Numbered from the stretch's first letter, positions 8,229 through 17,179 are shown. The stretch is 64,000 nucleotides of DNA from Streptomyces sp. AC555_RSS877 (GCF_019049245.1 NZ_JAGMUK010000079.1:207489-271488), one strand, 5' to 3'. The notes: generated by a model from the sequence alone, not told the origin. Translations and numbers: made by a program.

Positions 8229-9350
8229 CTACGGCTCGGCCGTCTCCGACTCCAGCTTGGCGCGGGTCTCCTCGTCGTACACGCCGAGGGTGTCCGTGCC
8301 GACGCCCCGCGACCACTGGTAGTTGCGCAGCGCGTTCTCGACCTTGTCGGTGAAGTTCCCGTCGATCTCGTCGTTGTAGAGGTGCAGCTGGCGCAGGCGC
8401 TGCTGGAGCTCGGTGACCTCGGGGCCCCGGTCGCCCCGGCTCAGGACCGGTTCGTCGGCCCGGTCCTCGTCCGCCCCCTCGGCGGAGCCTGCATCCGCGG
8501 CCTCGCTGCTCGTCGGGGACCGGGTCGGCTCGGCCGACCGGGACGGGCTCGGCGAGGCGCTGGACGCGGATGCCGACGGCGACGCGGTGGGCGACGGGCT
8601 CTCACTGACGGACGCGGACGGGGAGGCGGACGTCGGCGGCGCGGAGGTGGGCGGCGCGGAGGGCGACACGGACGCCGCGCTCGTCGAGGCGTCCGGTACG
8701 GCCGCCCGTACGTCCTGCGGCGGTGCGCCGTCCCGCGACGGCGTCTCGTACGAGAACAGCCCGCTCGCGATCCCGGCCGCCGCCACGACCGAGACGACGG
8801 CCGCGCAGACGCCCAGCAGCACGGTACGGCGACGACGGCGCCCCGGCCTCTCGTCACCGTGGCCGGGCGAGGCGGGCCCCGGGCCGTCGGCCCCCTCGAA
8901 CAGGTGCGGGTCGACGGGGACGGGAGCGGCGGCCGGGGGTGCGAAGGAAGTCGGGAGCGCGGCGGTGGCGTCCACGGCGGGCAGCACGACGGTGGCGTCA
9001 GCGTCGGGCGAGGCGACGGGCCGGGCGGCTGGGGCGGCCGTCGGGTCCACCGCGGGGCCGACCGCACGCAGCGGCATGGTCGCCTCGGCCGGGGGTGCGT
9101 CCGGCATGGTCGGCGCGGCGGATGCCTGTTCGTCCGACCGCCCGGCCGCGGCCCCCTGCGCCGCCGCCCCGTCGAGCTCGACGTACGGCCGTATCCGCAG
9201 CGGGTCGAAGTCCTCCGCCGCGGCCGCCTCCGCCGTACGGGCGTCGCGCAGGGCGTCGGACGCCCGCTGGGTGCAGGCGCAGGACGGGGTGTTGTCGGCG
9301 CCCCGGGGGGCACCGCATTCCGGGCACAGATGCCCCGTTGACTCGTCCAC
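8229..9350 (-). CDS. Zinc-ribbon, single-pass, peptidoglycan-binding protein
   Basis: Layout of this 373-residue protein: an N-terminal zinc ribbon (CPECG...C-A-C, residues 8-25), a low-complexity cytoplasmic region, one membrane helix near residue 180 (TVLLGVCAAVVSVVAAAGI), and a long Ser/Pro/Ala linker. A C-terminal peptidoglycan-binding repeat follows (LSRGDRGPEVTELQQRLRQL ... YDEETRAKLE). It is probably a wall-contacting envelope protein with a cytosolic sensor-like ribbon; no enzymatic domain is seen. GTG 9350 follows GAGGGGAGG. The long minus-strand frame continuing upstream is antisense to the MFS gene and is not coding. Confidence 0.87.
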   Translation of the reverse strand: MDESTGHLCPECGAPRGADNTPSCACTQRASDALRDARTAEAAAAEDFDPLRIRPYVELDGAAAQGAAAGRSDEQASAAPTMPDAPPAEATMPLRAVGPAVDPTAAPAARPVASPDADATVVLPAVDATAALPTSFAPPAAAPVPVDPHLFEGADGPGPASPGHGDERPGRRRRRTVLLGVCAAVVSVVAAAGIASGLFSYETPSRDGAPPQDVRAAVPDASTSAASVSPSAPPTSAPPTSASPSASVSESPSPTASPSASASSASPSPSRSAEPTRSPTSSEAADAGSAEGADEDRADEPVLSRGDRGPEVTELQQRLRQLHLYNDEIDGNFTDKVENALRNYQWSRGVGTDTLGVYDEETRAKLESETAEP

Positions 9351-9521
9351 GTGTTCGTTCCTCCCCTCGCGTCTCCCCTCGCGAACTCCAGAGATTATCC
9401 AGACCTCCTCCACACCGTTGGCCACGAGCCCCCGGAAGAAAGGCTTCCGGACAGGACTCAACAGGCCATAACTGGTCACACCGATCACGATGGGATGGGA
9501 ACGAGACCGCGGGAGGTCTTC

Positions 9522-11570
9522 ATGGCCGGGGACGCGCACGCGACGACGGAGCAGGGGCGGGACGCACGCGACGGACACGTGTCCGGCAACGTCCTCGTCT
9601 CGATCGGTGCCCTGCTCCTCGGGATGCTGCTGGCGGCTCTCGACCAGACGATCGTGTCGACGGCGCTGCCGACGATCGTCAGCGAACTCGGCGGCATGGA
9701 CCACCTCTCCTGGGTGGTCACCGCGTACCTGCTGGCCTCGACCGCGGCGACCCCGCTGTGGGGCAAGCTCGGCGACCAGTACGGCCGGAAAAGGCTGTTC
9801 CAGATCGCGATCGTGATCTTCCTGGTCGGCTCGGGACTGTGCGGCGCGGCGCAGGACATGACGCAGCTCATCGCGTTCCGCGCGCTCCAGGGACTCGGCG
9901 GCGGCGGGCTGATGGTGCTGTCGATGGCGATCGTCGGCGACCTCGTCTCCCCCCGCGAACGCGGTCGCTACCAAGGGCTGTTCGGTGCCGTCTTCGGGGC
10001 CACCAGCGTGCTGGGCCCGCTGCTCGGCGGGCTGTTCACCGAGCACCTGAGCTGGCGCTGGGTGTTCTACATCAACCTGCCTATCGGTGTCGTCGCGCTC
10101 GCCGTGATCGCGACGGTGCTGCGCATCCCGCGCAAGTCCACGCGGCACGTCATCGACTACCTCGGTACGTTCCTCATCGCGTCCGTCGCCACCTGCCTGG
10201 TGCTGGTGGCGTCCCTGGGCGGGACGACGTGGGGCTGGGGCTCGCCGCAGATCGTGGGACTCGCGGTCCTGGGCGTCGTACTCGCCGTCGCGTTCGTGGC
10301 CGCCGAGCGGCGGGCCGCCGAACCCGTCCTGCCCCTCAAGCTCTTCCGCATCCGCACCTTCACCCTCTCCGCGCTCATCAGCTTCATCGTCGGTTTCGCG
10401 ATGTTCGGCGCGATGACCTATCTGCCGACGTTCCTCCAGGTCGTCCAGGGCGTCAGCCCGACCATGTCCGGCGTGCACATGCTGCCCATGGTGCTCGGAC
10501 TGCTGCTGTCCTCGACCCTCTCCGGACAGATCGTCAGCCGCACCGGCCGCTGGAAGGTGTTCCCGGTCGCGGGCACCGGCATCACCGCCCTCGGCCTGCT
10601 CCTCCTCCACCAGCTGGACGAGAACAGCTCGACGGGCGTGATGAGCGGCTTCTTCTTCGTCTTCGGCCTGGGCCTCGGCCTGGTCATGCAGGTCCTGGTC
10701 CTGATCGTGCAGAACGCCGTCTCGTACGAGGACCTGGGCGTCGCCACCTCCGGCGCGACGTTCTTCCGCTCCATCGGGGCCTCCTTCGGCGTCGCCATCT
10801 TCGGCACGGTCTTCGCGAGCCGCCTCGGCGACAAACTCACCGACGCCTTCGCCGGCACCCAGCTGCCGCCCGGCGTCTCCGTGGGCGGGCTGGAGGCCGA
10901 CCCGCGCGGCATCCCCGCCCTGCCGGCCGACCTGCGCCCGCCGGCCCTGCACGCGTACGCCTCGTCCATCACCGACGTCTTCCTGTATGCCGTTCCCGTC
11001 GCCCTCGTCGGCTTCGTCCTCGCCTGGTTCCTGAAGGAGGACCGGCTGCGCGGCTCGGTCACGGCGCCGGACGTCACGGAGACGCTCGCCAGCAACCCGG
11101 TGGAGCGGTCGTCGTACGACGAGGTCTGCCGTGCGCTGTCCGTGCTCGGTACCCGGGAGGGCCGGCGGGAGATCTACCAGGAGATCACCGCGAAGGCGGG
11201 GTACGACCTGCTCCCCGCGGCGAGCTGGCTGCTGCTGCGGATCAGGAAGTACGGCAGTCAGGAACCGGGTGTGCTGGCCGAGCGCACCACCGTCCCGCTG
11301 ACCGTCGTCATCGAGGCGTCCCGTCAGGTCGAGGAGCGCCGCCTCGCCCTCCGCAGCGGCCTCGACCTCGTCCTGTCCGCCGAGGGTCACGAGGTCGCCG
11401 AACGGCTCGCCCAGGCCCGCGAGGAGTCCCTCGGCGAGCTCCTCGGCGACTGGTGGGGCCCGGACCGGCCGACGGACCTGATCCAGCTGGTCAAGGAGCT
11501 GAACGGCGAGCTGTGCGGCTCGGAGGCGGAACGCCCGCACAACGGGCGCCCGGTGAACCGGCTCAACTGA
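9522..11570 (+). CDS. DHA2-type MFS exporter with C-terminal MarR-like domain
   Basis: This 682-residue protein has a standard 14-helix DHA2 drug:H+ antiporter in residues 1-530. Motif A is at GKLGDQYGRKRLF, the conserved LDQTIVSTALPTI is in TM1, and motif C-like GPLLGGLF follows. A cytoplasmic extension of about 150 residues reads like a MarR winged helix: ALSVLGTREGRREIYQEITA, then AASWLLLRI, a helix-turn-helix-like VLAERTTVPLTVV, and AEGHEVAERLAQAREESLGELL. Exporters of about 530 residues lack this part. ATG 9522 follows GGGAGGT at 5-6 nt. The fused domain may sense substrate or autoregulate. Confidence 0.9.
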   Translation: MAGDAHATTEQGRDARDGHVSGNVLVSIGALLLGMLLAALDQTIVSTALPTIVSELGGMDHLSWVVTAYLLASTAATPLWGKLGDQYGRKRLFQIAIVIFLVGSGLCGAAQDMTQLIAFRALQGLGGGGLMVLSMAIVGDLVSPRERGRYQGLFGAVFGATSVLGPLLGGLFTEHLSWRWVFYINLPIGVVALAVIATVLRIPRKSTRHVIDYLGTFLIASVATCLVLVASLGGTTWGWGSPQIVGLAVLGVVLAVAFVAAERRAAEPVLPLKLFRIRTFTLSALISFIVGFAMFGAMTYLPTFLQVVQGVSPTMSGVHMLPMVLGLLLSSTLSGQIVSRTGRWKVFPVAGTGITALGLLLLHQLDENSSTGVMSGFFFVFGLGLGLVMQVLVLIVQNAVSYEDLGVATSGATFFRSIGASFGVAIFGTVFASRLGDKLTDAFAGTQLPPGVSVGGLEADPRGIPALPADLRPPALHAYASSITDVFLYAVPVALVGFVLAWFLKEDRLRGSVTAPDVTETLASNPVERSSYDEVCRALSVLGTREGRREIYQEITAKAGYDLLPAASWLLLRIRKYGSQEPGVLAERTTVPLTVVIEASRQVEERRLALRSGLDLVLSAEGHEVAERLAQAREESLGELLGDWWGPDRPTDLIQLVKELNGELCGSEAERPHNGRPVNRLN

Positions 11571-11700
11571 GGTGCGCGCAGCCGTATGCCAGTACGCCCG
11601 CGCGGCCGCCGACGGTCTTCCGTTCCAGCTCGCCGGGGCCGGTCCGGTGCCCTTCGTGGAGCAGGTACCAGCGGTCGCCGCCGACGGTCCATGTCGTCAT
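11563..11700 (-). CDS. Small hypothetical protein (45 aa)
   Basis: This short ORF begins MTTWTVGGDRWYLLHEGHRT. Its 3' end overlaps that of the MFS gene by 8 nt, tail to tail. AAGGGGC precedes the ATG, and GC at third positions is high. It lies 23 nt downstream of the DHFR-like gene on the same strand, so it may be translated from the same mRNA. I recognise no family. Confidence 0.45.
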   Translation of the reverse strand: MTTWTVGGDRWYLLHEGHRTGPGELERKTVGGRAGVLAYGCAHLS

Positions 11701-11723
11701 GGCGCCCCTTGCCGGCAGCGCGC

Positions 11724-12341
11724 CTAGGCCGCCCGCAACCGGACATGGGTCACCCCGGGCGAGTCCAGCACCTGCGTCTTCCGCCACTCGATGTGCTGGT
11801 CCCCGAGCCCGTCGAAGAGCCGCCGGCCGCCGCAGGCGAGCACGGGCACGACGTGCAGCAGCAACTCGTCCAGCCATCCGGCCCGGATGAACTGCTGCAC
11901 CAGGTCCGCCCCGCCGGCCAGCGAGACGTCCTTCTCCCCGGCCGCCTTCCGGGCGAGGGCGAGGGCGTGTTCGGGGCCCTCGGTGACGAAGTGGAAGGTG
12001 GTGCCGCCCTGCTTCACCAGCGACTCGCGCGCATGGTGGGTGACGACGTGGACCGGCATGTGGAAGGGCGGGTCCTCGCCCCACGGGAGCTCACCGTTGA
12101 TGTACATGCCGTGACCCATGACCACCGCCCCCGGCCGCTCGATCCACGCAGCGATCAGCTGGTCGTCGGGGCCGGTGTCCCCGCCCTCCATCCCCTGCAT
12201 CCTCCGGAACGTCCGCAGCCCGTACAGCCACTGGTGCAGCCGCTCCCCGCCGATGCCGAGCGGGTGCTCGCGTCCCGAATCGGGACCGGCGACGTATCCG
12301 TCGAGCGACATGGCCAGCCGTGCGATGACCTCACCCATCAC
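11724..12341 (-). CDS. Dihydrofolate reductase family protein (RibD C-terminal-like)
   Basis: This 205-residue cytosolic reductase opens VIARLAMSLDGYVAGPDSG, the typical first strand of RibD-C/DHFR-like proteins. VVMGHGMYINGELPWG lies near residue 75, and the NADPH-binding LAGGADLVQQFIRAGWLDEL near residue 143. These stand-alone enzymes usually reduce unknown pterin- or flavin-like substrates and are not the essential DHFR. The start is GTG 12341 or the adjacent ATG 12338, both behind GAGGAG. The preceding 173-nt gap to the divergent gene at 12515 should hold both promoters. Confidence 0.9.
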   Translation of the reverse strand: MMGEVIARLAMSLDGYVAGPDSGREHPLGIGGERLHQWLYGLRTFRRMQGMEGGDTGPDDQLIAAWIERPGAVVMGHGMYINGELPWGEDPPFHMPVHVVTHHARESLVKQGGTTFHFVTEGPEHALALARKAAGEKDVSLAGGADLVQQFIRAGWLDELLLHVVPVLACGGRRLFDGLGDQHIEWRKTQVLDSPGVTHVRLRAA

Positions 12342-12514
12342 GATCTCCTCAGTCGGTGACTCCCTCTACACCTGTGCGTCGATCGGGCCGGTGCCGAATC
12401 GACACGCCGTCACCACGAATACGCAGACCGTTTGGGTGCCGCCGTCCGGGCTACCCGGTCGGGGAAACCGGCCCGTACGGAGAGCCGGTTGGGTCGAGAA
12501 CCCGGAAGGCACTC

Positions 12515-13291
12515 ATGTCCACAGGCGTGATCATCGCTCTGATCGTGATCGTGGCGGCCATCGTGATCGTCGCGGCCGTCCTGATGTCGCGGGCCCGGCG
12601 CGGGCCCGGCGGCCAGAACCTGAAGCGGCGCTTCGGGCCCGAGTACGACCGGGCAGTGGCCCGGCACGACGGGGACGCCAAGGCGGCCGAACAGGAACTG
12701 GCCGAACGCGTGGAGCGGCACGGATCGCTGCGCGAGCGGTCCCTGGAGCCCGCGCAGCGCGAGCAGTACGAAGCCCGCTGGACGGCCGCCCAGGAGCGGT
12801 TCGTCGACTCGCCCCGGGAGGCCGTGGCCGAGGCGGACCGGCTGCTCGCCGAACTGGCCGGCGCCCGGGGCTTCCCGGACGGCGCCCGGCACGACGAACA
12901 GCTCGACGCGCTGTCCGTGCACCACGCACACCACGTGCACGGCTACCGGCGCCTGCACCGCGTCGCCGCCGCGGGCGGAAGCGGGGCGCAGAACGGCGAC
13001 GGCCGGTCCGGCACCGAGGAGATGCGCGAGGCCATGGTCGAGGCACGGGCCCTGTTCGAGGACCTGGTGCGCCCGGCCCGGAACCGGGAGGAGTCCCGGA
13101 AGACCGTCGAAAGGTCCGACGGCGGTACGGCACAGGGCCGCGCTGACGGCCGTGCCCACCAGCCGCCACCACGCGAAGGGGAGTTGAGCGAACATGACGG
13201 ATGCGACGAGCGGTGCGGGTGCCGAGGGCGCTCCGCGCGACGGGAAGCCGCGGGGGCGGGCGACGGTTCCGCCGGCGACCCCGGGCCGTGA
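12515..13291 (+). CDS. Hypothetical membrane-anchored protein, first of a paralogous pair
   Basis: This 258-residue protein has an N-terminal membrane helix (VIIALIVIVAAIVIVAAVLM) followed by a basic, cytoplasmic-type region. A segment near residue 85 (QERFVDSPREAVAEADRLL) recurs in the next gene as GFVDGPKTAVEEADHVL, and a second helical piece (TEEMREAMVEARALFEDL) also matches the partner's tail. I do not recognise a named family. GGAAGG precedes ATG 12515. Its last 98 nt overlap the next gene in another frame, so the C-terminal 30 residues are probably unconstrained. Confidence 0.8.
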   Translation: MSTGVIIALIVIVAAIVIVAAVLMSRARRGPGGQNLKRRFGPEYDRAVARHDGDAKAAEQELAERVERHGSLRERSLEPAQREQYEARWTAAQERFVDSPREAVAEADRLLAELAGARGFPDGARHDEQLDALSVHHAHHVHGYRRLHRVAAAGGSGAQNGDGRSGTEEMREAMVEARALFEDLVRPARNREESRKTVERSDGGTAQGRADGRAHQPPPREGELSEHDGCDERCGCRGRSARREAAGAGDGSAGDPGP

Positions 13292-13883
13292 CCCGGTGAC
13301 AGGCGAGAAGGTCGCGGGCAACGTGCCGACGGACACGACCGCAGGACGCGGCCGTGAGACGGAGCGGGGCGGCGCAGCGGCTCCCGGGGCGTCCGGCGCC
13401 ACCACCGGCGGGCTCGGCGGCGAGACCGCCACGGGCCGCGACAGCGCCCCGGCCCCGGCGGGCACCCCGGGCAGCCACGGCCCCTCCGGGACCTCGAGGG
13501 ACGCGGCGCCGCTGGTCACCGGTTCCGAGCAGAGCCACGGCAGCCACGGTTCCGAGCGCGGTGCCGGCGGCCACGACGGCGCCCACGGCTCGAGCCTGCT
13601 GCCGCACGACGAGAGCGACAAGCTCACCCAGCGGCTGCAGCACGCGGTCGCCGGATTCGTGGACGGGCCGAAGACCGCGGTCGAGGAGGCCGACCACGTC
13701 CTGGAGGAGGCCGCCGCCCGCTTCACCGACGCGGTGACACAGCGGCGCCGTACCCTGCGCAACTCGTGGCAGGCCACGGACAGCGGCACCGAGGGCAAGC
13801 CGACGACGTCCACCGACACCGAGCAACTCCGCCTGGCGCTGCGGGACTACCGCGAACTGGCGGAGCGGCTGCTGCGTATCTGA
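13194..13883 (+). CDS. Hypothetical soluble paralogue of the preceding protein
   Basis: This 229-residue protein has a disordered N-terminal 140 residues rich in Gly, Ala, Ser and His, then a helical domain with GFVDGPKTAVEEADHVLEEA and LRLALRDYRELAERLL, shared with the upstream gene product. It has no membrane helix. GGGGAG lies 8 nt before ATG 13194, inside the upstream gene. Translational coupling with the membrane partner suggests the two domains work together, but the function is unknown. A strong terminator follows. Confidence 0.82.
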   Translation: MTDATSGAGAEGAPRDGKPRGRATVPPATPGRDPVTGEKVAGNVPTDTTAGRGRETERGGAAAPGASGATTGGLGGETATGRDSAPAPAGTPGSHGPSGTSRDAAPLVTGSEQSHGSHGSERGAGGHDGAHGSSLLPHDESDKLTQRLQHAVAGFVDGPKTAVEEADHVLEEAAARFTDAVTQRRRTLRNSWQATDSGTEGKPTTSTDTEQLRLALRDYRELAERLLRI

Positions 13884-13958
13884 GGCCTCCGGGCCATGAG
13901 GGCCTTCGGACCATGAGGGCCTTCGGGTCCGAGGCCCGGGTCGCCCGGCGCTCCCGCC

Positions 13959-13993
13959 ACTGCCGTACGGCGTCCTCGACGCCGTACGGCAGT
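13959..13993 (+). terminator. 15-bp perfect hairpin terminator
   Basis: A perfect stem of 15 bp (13959-13973 with 13979-13993) closes a CCTCG loop, 76 nt after the stop of the hypothetical gene at 13194-13883. The rest of 13884-14197 contains the FHA-gene leader and nothing else recognisable. Confidence 0.9.
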
Positions 13994-14197
13994 ACGCATG
14001 TCCGGAGGGGGCCGGCGGAGGTGTGAACGTGACGTCGTGGATCTTGACGTCGACCTTGCGCAGCGCGAGGGGAAACCCGGTCTCGAACGGAATTCCGGGT
14101 GGTGTTCGCTCGGTCGTGAGCCGATTGTGCCGGACGGCTCCGGGCCGGGCGATCTATCATGCGGCGGCTGTGTAAGGACACTTCAGGAGGAGCGCAC

Positions 14198-14590
14198 GTG
14201 CTCGAACTCACCATGGCCGCCGTCTCCGCGGCGGAGGAGGGTGCCACGGCCGGCATGCTCATGGCCGACTCACCCAGCGAGCCGGGGGCCGTGCTGCGGG
14301 TGGGCCGGGACAAGTCCGTGTGCCGTCTCGCGACACCGGACGACTGGCTGTTCGTCTCCAGGGTCCATCTGGAGTTCCTCTGCGGCCCGGACGGCACCTG
14401 GCACCTGACCTGGCTGCAGGGCTCCCAGCCCGACCCGTCCTCCGAGGTCCGCCTCACCGTCGGCGAGTACGCGCAGTCGCTCACCTACGGCGGGACCGTG
14501 CCGCTGCCCAGGGGCGGCAGCGGCGAGATCATCGTCCAGGACCGCACCGCCCCGCGCAGCGTCAACGTGGGCTTCTTCCACGAGGTCTGA
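14198..14590 (+). CDS. FHA-domain-like protein
   Basis: This 130-residue protein is essentially one forkhead-associated-like domain. The phosphothreonine-binding landmarks are visible: LRVGRDKSVCRLA near residue 35 (Gly-Arg of strand 3-4) and VSRVHLEFLC near residue 60 (the Ser-Arg-x-His of FHA). An Asn-rich final loop is missing. FHA proteins bind phospho-Thr peptides from Ser/Thr kinase signalling. Start GTG 14198 is 7 nt behind AGGAGG, far better than an upstream ATG. It is convergent with the O-methyltransferase. Confidence 0.8.
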   Translation: MLELTMAAVSAAEEGATAGMLMADSPSEPGAVLRVGRDKSVCRLATPDDWLFVSRVHLEFLCGPDGTWHLTWLQGSQPDPSSEVRLTVGEYAQSLTYGGTVPLPRGGSGEIIVQDRTAPRSVNVGFFHEV

Positions 14591-14631
14591 GGGAGAGGCG
14601 GGAGCAGGGGCCACGGAGGCGGGAGCAGGGG

Positions 14632-15303
14632 CTACGCGAGGACCCGCGCCAGCGCGAAGCCGTCGTAGCCCTTGCCGCCCACCGTCTGGATCGCGGTACC
14701 GCTCAGCCTCGGGTGCTTGCCGATCAGTTCGATGGCGGTCCGGGTGCCCTGGACGTCGGGGGCGGTGCTGTCGGCGTCGGCGACCCGGCCGTCCCGCACC
14801 ACGTTGTCGACGACGATCAGGCTGCCGACGCTGGTCAGCCGGAGCGCCCACTCCACGTAGTGCGGGTTGTTGGCCTTGTCGGCGTCGATGAAGACCAGGT
14901 CGAAGGGGGCCGGGTTCTCGTCGGCCAGCTTGGGCAGCGACTCCAGGGCCGCGCCCACCCGCACCTCGACCAGCTTGTCCAGGCCCGCGCGGGCGATGTT
15001 GCGGGTGGCGACCTCGGCGTGCCGGGGGCTGTACTCCAGGGAGATCAGGCGGCCGTCGGCGGGCAGCGCGCGGGCCAGCCAGATGGTGCTGTAGCCGCCG
15101 AGAGTGCCGATCTCCAGGATGGTGCGGGCGCCCTGGATCTCGGCGAGGAGCTGGAGGAGCTTGCCCTGGGGCGCCGTGACGTTGACGCGCGGCAGTTCGG
15201 CCGCCTCGCTGTCGCGCAGGGCCGCCTCCAGGGCCTCGTCGTCCCGCGCGAGGTGGGTGGTGAAGTAGTCGTCGACGTCGTCCCAGCGCTGCGACTCGCT
15301 CAT
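14632..15303 (-). CDS. Class I SAM-dependent O-methyltransferase
   Basis: This 223-residue member of the cation-dependent catechol/caffeoyl-CoA O-methyltransferase family has SAM motif I ILEIGTLGGYSTIWLA near residue 62, the acidic ribose ligand in LEYS near residue 88, and metal-site residues in DLVFIDADKANN near residue 138 and IVVDNVVRDG near residue 165. The substrate is unknown; small phenolics or cofactors are plausible. It is transcribed alone from a promoter containing the palindrome at 15324-15346, so repression by a MarR/TetR-type regulator is likely. Confidence 0.93.
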   Translation of the reverse strand: MSESQRWDDVDDYFTTHLARDDEALEAALRDSEAAELPRVNVTAPQGKLLQLLAEIQGARTILEIGTLGGYSTIWLARALPADGRLISLEYSPRHAEVATRNIARAGLDKLVEVRVGAALESLPKLADENPAPFDLVFIDADKANNPHYVEWALRLTSVGSLIVVDNVVRDGRVADADSTAPDVQGTRTAIELIGKHPRLSGTAIQTVGGKGYDGFALARVLA

Positions 15304-15323
15304 GCACCTGTGCCTTTCGTATG

Positions 15324-15346
15324 GCTAGTTAGAATTGCTAACTAGC
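15324..15346. promoter_or_regulatory. Palindromic operator upstream of O-methyltransferase
   Basis: A perfect 9-bp inverted repeat, GCTAGTTAG and its complement, is spaced by AATTG and lies 20 nt before the start codon. It is AT-rich in a GC-rich genome and contains a TTAG-N5-CTAA core like MarR-family sites. Confidence 0.75.
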
Positions 15347-15428
15347 TGCGCTAACGAATATAGTCGCGTGCCGGATGCCTGTCAGGGACTTCCCACGGGC
15401 GGGTTTCAGCCGATCGGCCCAGACGGTG

Positions 15429-16793
15429 TCAGTGCCCCTCGACCGAGGGCGCCGAGCCCGGCAGCGGCCGGCCGGCCGACTCCGCCATGAACCACACCGC
15501 CACACCGCCGATCACGGCCGCGGCCATCATGTAGTACGCGGGCATCATCATGTTCCCGGTCGCGCCGATCAGCGCCGTCACCACCAGCGGGGTCGTTCCG
15601 CCGAACAGCGACACCGACACGTTGAAGCCGATGGACAGGGAGCCGTAGCGGACCCTCGTCGGGAACAGCGCCGGCAGCGCGGACGGCATCGCCGCCGTGA
15701 AGCAGACCAGCAGCAGGCCCAGAGCGCCCATGCCGAGCGCGACCGCGAGCAGGCTGCCCTGGCGGATCAGCAGCAGGGCCGGGACGGACAGCAGCAGGAA
15801 GCCCGCGCAGCCCGCGGCGATGACGGGACGGCGGCCGATCCGGTCGGTCAGGGCACCGGCGAAGGGCTGGACGATCATCATCAGGGCCATCACGCCCAGG
15901 ACGACGAGCAGACCGTGCGTCTCGTCGTACCGGAGCTCACTGGTCAGATAGCTCGGCATGTACGACAGCAGCATGTAGTCGGTGACGTTGAAGACCAGCA
16001 CGAGGCCGACGCACAGCAGCAGCGCCCGCCACTGGCCGGTGATCATCTCGCGCAGCGGCACCTTCGGGCGGTCCGCCTCGGCCTTCGCGACCTCGGCCGC
16101 GAACGCCGGGGTCTCCTCCAGGCGCAGCCGCAGGTACAGGCCGATGAGGCCCATCGGGCCCGCGATCAGGAACGGGATCCGCCAGCCCCAGCTCAGCAGG
16201 TCGTCGCTGGACAGCAGGGCGGTCATCAGCGTGACCAGGCCCGCGCCGCCGACGTACCCGGCGAGCGTGCCGAACTCCAGCCAGCTGCCGAGGAAGCCGC
16301 GCCGCTTGTCGGGGGCGTACTCGGCGATGAAGGTGGAGGCGCCCGCGTACTCGCCGCCGGTGGAGAAGCCCTGGACCAGGCGGGCGGCCAGCAGGAGGAG
16401 CGGAGCGCCGACGCCGATCGTGGCGTACGACGGGATGAGACCGATGGCGAAGGTGCCCGCGGCCATCATGATCATCGTGACGGCGAGGACCTTCTGCCGT
16501 CCGACGCGGTCACCGAGCGGCCCGAAGACCATGCCGCCGAGCGGGCGGACCAGGAAGGCCGCGGCGAAGGCGCCGAACGTGGAGAGCAGCTGGGCGGTGG
16601 GGTTGCCGGACGGGAAGAAGACCTTGCCCAGCGTGACCGCGATGTAGCTGTAGACACCGAAGTCGAACCACTCCATCGCGTTGCCCAGCGCGGCGGCCCT
16701 GACGGCACGCTTCACCAGAGCCGGGTCCGTGACGGTGGCGTTCTCCGGGGTGGGGACGGGGGGCGGGGACGCGGCGACTGTGGCAGTCGTCAA
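15429..16793 (-). CDS. MFS transporter, metabolite:H+ symporter (ProP-like) family
   Basis: This 454-residue, 12-helix transporter has the MHS signature ALGNAMEWFDFGVYSYIAV in TM1, motif A-like GPLGDRVGRQKVL near residue 95, and QGFSTGGEYAGA near residue 140. Relatives import osmolytes, citrate, alpha-ketoglutarate or shikimate; the closest feel is ProP-like osmolyte uptake. The start is TTG 16793, with AAAGGAGG 11 nt upstream. It is monocistronic and divergent from the GT87-PAP2 gene. Confidence 0.92.
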   Translation of the reverse strand: MTTATVAASPPPVPTPENATVTDPALVKRAVRAAALGNAMEWFDFGVYSYIAVTLGKVFFPSGNPTAQLLSTFGAFAAAFLVRPLGGMVFGPLGDRVGRQKVLAVTMIMMAAGTFAIGLIPSYATIGVGAPLLLLAARLVQGFSTGGEYAGASTFIAEYAPDKRRGFLGSWLEFGTLAGYVGGAGLVTLMTALLSSDDLLSWGWRIPFLIAGPMGLIGLYLRLRLEETPAFAAEVAKAEADRPKVPLREMITGQWRALLLCVGLVLVFNVTDYMLLSYMPSYLTSELRYDETHGLLVVLGVMALMMIVQPFAGALTDRIGRRPVIAAGCAGFLLLSVPALLLIRQGSLLAVALGMGALGLLLVCFTAAMPSALPALFPTRVRYGSLSIGFNVSVSLFGGTTPLVVTALIGATGNMMMPAYYMMAAAVIGGVAVWFMAESAGRPLPGSAPSVEGH

Positions 16794-17179
16794 AACGACG
16801 CTCGCCTCCTTTCGACGGCGACGGGGGACGGTCCTGCGCGACAGCGCCGGCGGGCAGGCAGAAAATCGACCATAGGGGTACTTGTCCTGTTCACGTGCCG
16901 TACACGACTGCTTGCAGGGTGCACGTAAATGCGCTGTATGCAGGCCCGTGCCCCGGTCCCGGAGTCGATGTCCCGGTGACTCGTTGTGATCCTTCTCGCG
17001 TCCTGCGCAGGCAACCGAATCTCCGGCGGACTATCGTCATCCGGACAAAAGGAGAGCGGACGTCAGGGGAAGCAGGGGTTGCCCGCGTCTCTCTCCGGGG
17101 GATGGTGCGAGCCCCCGAGGGTTCGCTGAGCGATCCGGCGCAGCGATGCGTGGGACGACGGGGCGGAGGCCGACGCGGC
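16794..17179. other. Divergent intergenic region
   Basis: This 386-nt region separates the MHS transporter and the GT87-PAP2 gene. The plus frame stays open upstream to 16895, but the added 95 residues are Arg/Gly-rich and unconserved in character. I see a weak CGTGC/GCACG inverted repeat near 16903-16927 and no RNA motif. Confidence 0.4.

Noticed and set aside
8229..11540. Uninterrupted minus-strand frame of 1103 codons
   Set aside because: Only 8229-9350 has a real protein with its own Shine-Dalgarno. The rest is antisense to the MFS exporter and has shadow composition (Arg/Gly/Asp rich, no motifs).
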